The notes beneath the pieces are model-generated. The model worked only from the letters and a program-made list of their open reading frames with translations. It was not told where the DNA came from and did not search any database. This document shows, piece after piece, positions 5,570 through 6,615 of a stretch of 6,615 nt of DNA. How positions within the stretch are numbered: the first letter of the stretch is position 1; each line of letters starts with the position of its first letter. The position numbers and the translations under genes were made by a program. The DNA comes from CAYFUL01 sp964346375 (GTDB taxonomy: Bacteria > Bacillota > Clostridia > Tissierellales > Peptoniphilaceae): positions 1-6,615 of the forward strand of contig CAYFUL010000070.1 in NCBI GenBank assembly GCA_964346375.1, written 5' to 3'.

Positions 5570-5741
5570 AAACAATCTGTTTAACGGTGGACCCAGGACA
5601 ATCCGCCCCCTACCATAGGTTTTGAAATAGTATTTATCTATTCAATGTACAGATTGTTTGAATGGTGGCTTAATTCAATGTGTTGGTATAAAAATGAATC
5701 ATGGTAGGGTGTCGGGCGTCCTCTCCCGACCCGCGGGAGAG
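5570..5741 (+). ncRNA. Candidate structured non-coding RNA with a pseudoknot core
   Basis: Helix A is AAACAATCTGT (5570-5580) with ACAGATTGTTT (5649-5659), 11 bp perfect. Helix B is CCCTACCAT (5608-5616) with ATGGTAGGG (5701-5709), 9 bp perfect. The order A-B-A'-B' is a pseudoknot. Between them sit hairpins GGTGGA/TCCGCC (5586-5591 with 5602-5607, directly abutting helix B), TTGAAATAG/CTATTCAA (5622-5630 with 5638-5645, one bulged A), and TTGAAT/ATTCAA (5658-5663 with 5673-5678, sharing two bases with A'). A GC-rich hairpin CTCTCCCG/CGGGAGAG (5721-5728 with 5734-5741) closes the core. The first hairpin has a U-G pair only on the plus strand (A-C on the other), and the nearest terminator is also plus-strand, so plus orientation is favoured. 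No family was identified by sequence. The Firmicute raiA RNA motif, recalled as about 200 nt and pseudoknotted, is a class to test. Confidence 0.6.
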
Positions 5742-5833
5742 AATGTGTTGGAAATAAATAATACATTTATAGCAAAATACGGTTTTTATTACAGTGTAAA
5801 TACATTTGTAATTAAACACATACAAAAAAAGAC

Positions 5834-5890
5834 ACCTTTAGAAGCTTTCACATAGGGATTGAAGAAAAGAAAGTGAATAGCTTTAAAGGT
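5834..5890 (+). other. 17-bp bulged hairpin in the non-coding block
   Basis: Three stacked helices line up: ACCTTTA/TAAAGGT (5834-5840 with 5884-5890), AAGCT/AGCTT (5842-5846 with 5879-5883) and TTCAC/GTGAA (5847-5851 with 5873-5877). They are separated only by a bulged G5841 and a bulged T5878. The loop is 21 nt, purine-rich (5852-5872). It lies 10 nt before the terminator and has no T-tract of its own. It may be a 3' domain of the same RNA or an RNA-processing site. Confidence 0.5.
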
Positions 5891-5900
5891 TAGCAAGATT

Positions 5901-5943
5901 AAGACCACATTGGAGGATAAGCCTCTGGCGTGGTCTTTCTTTT
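5901..5943 (+). terminator. Rho-independent terminator
   Basis: AAGACCAC (5901-5908) pairs with GTGGTCTT (5930-5937), with an inner GAGG/CCTC helix (5913-5916 with 5922-5925). The stem is followed by TTTCTTTT (5936-5943), a good plus-strand U-tract. On the minus strand the stem is followed by TTAATCTT, a poorer tail, so it may only weakly serve the converging gene whose stop is at 5948. It would end the thioesterase transcript or a separate RNA from the 5510-5890 block. Confidence 0.75.
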
Positions 5944-5947
5944 ATAA

Positions 5948-6562
5948 CTATTGATTTTCCACTTCTTTTAATTTTAACTCACCATTAATTCTAACGGCTT
6001 CAATAGGTACATCAACTGGGTAGAATTTTTCATCTTCTATATTTTTTGATGGATCTAGAAGAAGATTAAAAAAAACAATGTATAAAGATTTTGCATTACT
6101 TTCAGTTGTATGTAAAGAAAGGGCATTTTCACTTTTTATCATCTCAATTCTGCCAGAATATTTGCCTTTTTTATACTCGGTAAATTGAGCTATTGTAAAA
6201 ATACATATCGTTAAATCTCGTATTATTTCAGCAGTAAACTTAATATCAAATTCCTTCCCTAATCTTTCCCATTCCTTTTCCCACTTATCATAATGGATAC
6301 CATTATACCCTTTGATCTTTTTTGAACCACACCTGAATTTATAATTGTTATCAATTGCATTCTTTATAGATTCCATCACTCTCCCTCTGTTTCTGTTTCT
6401 ATGAGCGATTAAATCTGCAAACTCATATATTGTTTTATAGTTACCTTTATTGATATAACTTCTGAAAAATATTAAAAAACCCATAATATCGTATTCATCG
6501 AAGCTTCTACTTTCTATTTTATTTTTATAATGTTTCAATATTGCTTGAGCCTTTTTATCCAT
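5948..6562 (-). CDS. Uncharacterised 204-residue protein
   Basis: A complete gene with a strong AAGGAGGG (6576-6569) six bases before its ATG and a TAG stop. I do not recognise a named family. The protein looks soluble: a charged helical N-terminal half (residues 1-130) and a more beta-like C-terminal part. There is no signal peptide, and no clear membrane helix beyond a short hydrophobic stretch at 113-127. Striking stretches are EFADLIAHRNRNRGRV (47-62), KGYNGIHYDKWEKEWERLG (84-102) and LHTTESNAKSLYIVFFN (150-166). I vaguely recall similar orphan proteins in Firmicute accessory DNA, but that is weak. The gene stands alone, converging on the terminator of the non-coding block, with its own promoter inside an inverted repeat. 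A host-defence or stress role is possible but not shown by any motif. Confidence 0.8.
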   Translation of the reverse strand: MDKKAQAILKHYKNKIESRSFDEYDIMGFLIFFRSYINKGNYKTIYEFADLIAHRNRNRGRVMESIKNAIDNNYKFRCGSKKIKGYNGIHYDKWEKEWERLGKEFDIKFTAEIIRDLTICIFTIAQFTEYKKGKYSGRIEMIKSENALSLHTTESNAKSLYIVFFNLLLDPSKNIEDEKFYPVDVPIEAVRINGELKLKEVENQ

Positions 6563-6582
6563 TAAATTCCCTCCTTATGATT

Positions 6583-6608
6583 GTCTAATAAGAATGATTA
6601 TATTAGAC
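6583..6608 (-). promoter_or_regulatory. -10 box inside an inverted-repeat operator
   Basis: GTCTAATA (6583-6590) and TATTAGAC (6601-6608) are perfect 8-bp arms around a 10-nt centre. On the minus strand TATAAT occupies 6602-6597, within and overlapping the dyad. It places the start near 6590 and a short leader before the ATG at 6562. The -35 would lie beyond the right edge. A dyad over the -10 is the usual layout for a repressor-binding operator. The binding protein is unknown. Confidence 0.55.
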
Positions 6609-6615
6609 CAAAATA

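Larger units (their letters stand above)
5473..5947. other. 475-bp non-coding block between the thioesterase and the 204-residue protein
   Basis: No convincing protein gene is present. The block begins AT-rich with a run of seven T residues (5474-5480) and a hairpin. It changes at about 5510 to GC-richer islands (5510-5525, 5585-5616 and 5701-5741) unlike the surrounding AT-rich DNA. It ends with a bulged 17-bp hairpin and a terminator. The dense, mostly compatible pairing suggests one or more RNA genes on the plus strand. No open reading frame here has a credible ribosome site. Confidence 0.7.

Noticed and set aside
5510..5741. Known housekeeping RNAs (RNase P RNA, tmRNA, SRP RNA, 5S rRNA, T-box leader)
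   Set aside because: None of the hallmark conserved sequences of these classes could be found by eye, and no tRNA-like fold or T-box tail sequence is present.
5658..5855. 65-residue open frame from a TTG codon across the structured block
   Set aside because: It has no ribosome binding site, starts with TTG, overlaps helices A' and B' and the GC hairpin, and shows no recognisable domain. It is better explained as RNA sequence.
5510..5941. Insertion sequence remnant or MITE
   Set aside because: There are no terminal inverted repeats at the block edges, no target-site duplication and no transposase fragment. The main inverted repeats interleave rather than nest. A relict end of a mobile element carrying a guide RNA cannot be fully excluded.

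Overview
The window comes from a low-GC Gram-positive bacterium. The genes are AT-rich with A/T-ending codons, most have strong AAGGAGG-type ribosome binding sites, and PstS is a lipoprotein with a short lipobox signal. The gene content fits an anaerobic Firmicute, perhaps a Tissierellia/Clostridia-type anaerobic coccus. That placement is an impression from sequence style, not a match to a named genome.

Left part (1-4523, minus strand): a tightly packed high-affinity phosphate uptake operon in the order pstS-pstC-pstA-pstB-phoU-response regulator-(partial unknown gene leaving the window). Every junction overlaps or is separated by 2 nt at most (TAATG and ATGA junctions), so the operon is probably co-transcribed and translationally coupled. 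PstS captures phosphate outside the membrane, PstC and PstA form the channel, PstB powers it and PhoU gates and signals. Two things are unusual. PstS has its two halves in swapped (circularly permuted) order, and the response regulator ends right after its receiver domain with no DNA-binding domain.

Divergent control region (4524-4785): a consensus -10 with a poor -35 for pstS, a TTTACA-N5-TTTACA direct repeat resembling a Gram-positive Pho box, a cluster of four TTTACAAT-type octamers, and a promoter plus a hairpin-containing leader for the rightward gene.

Middle (4786-5472, plus strand): an acyl-ACP thioesterase that would release fatty acids from acyl carrier protein.

Non-coding block (5473-5947): no convincing protein gene, but dense RNA-like structure. 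It includes interleaved 11-bp and 9-bp helices that would form a pseudoknot, several intervening hairpins, a GC-rich hairpin with an alternative fold, a 17-bp bulged hairpin and a terminator on the plus strand. I read this as a candidate structured non-coding RNA gene, and it is the most interesting object in the window.

Right end (5948-6562, minus strand): an uncharacterised 204-residue protein with a strong ribosome binding site. Its -10 box lies inside an 8-bp inverted repeat, suggesting control by a repressor.
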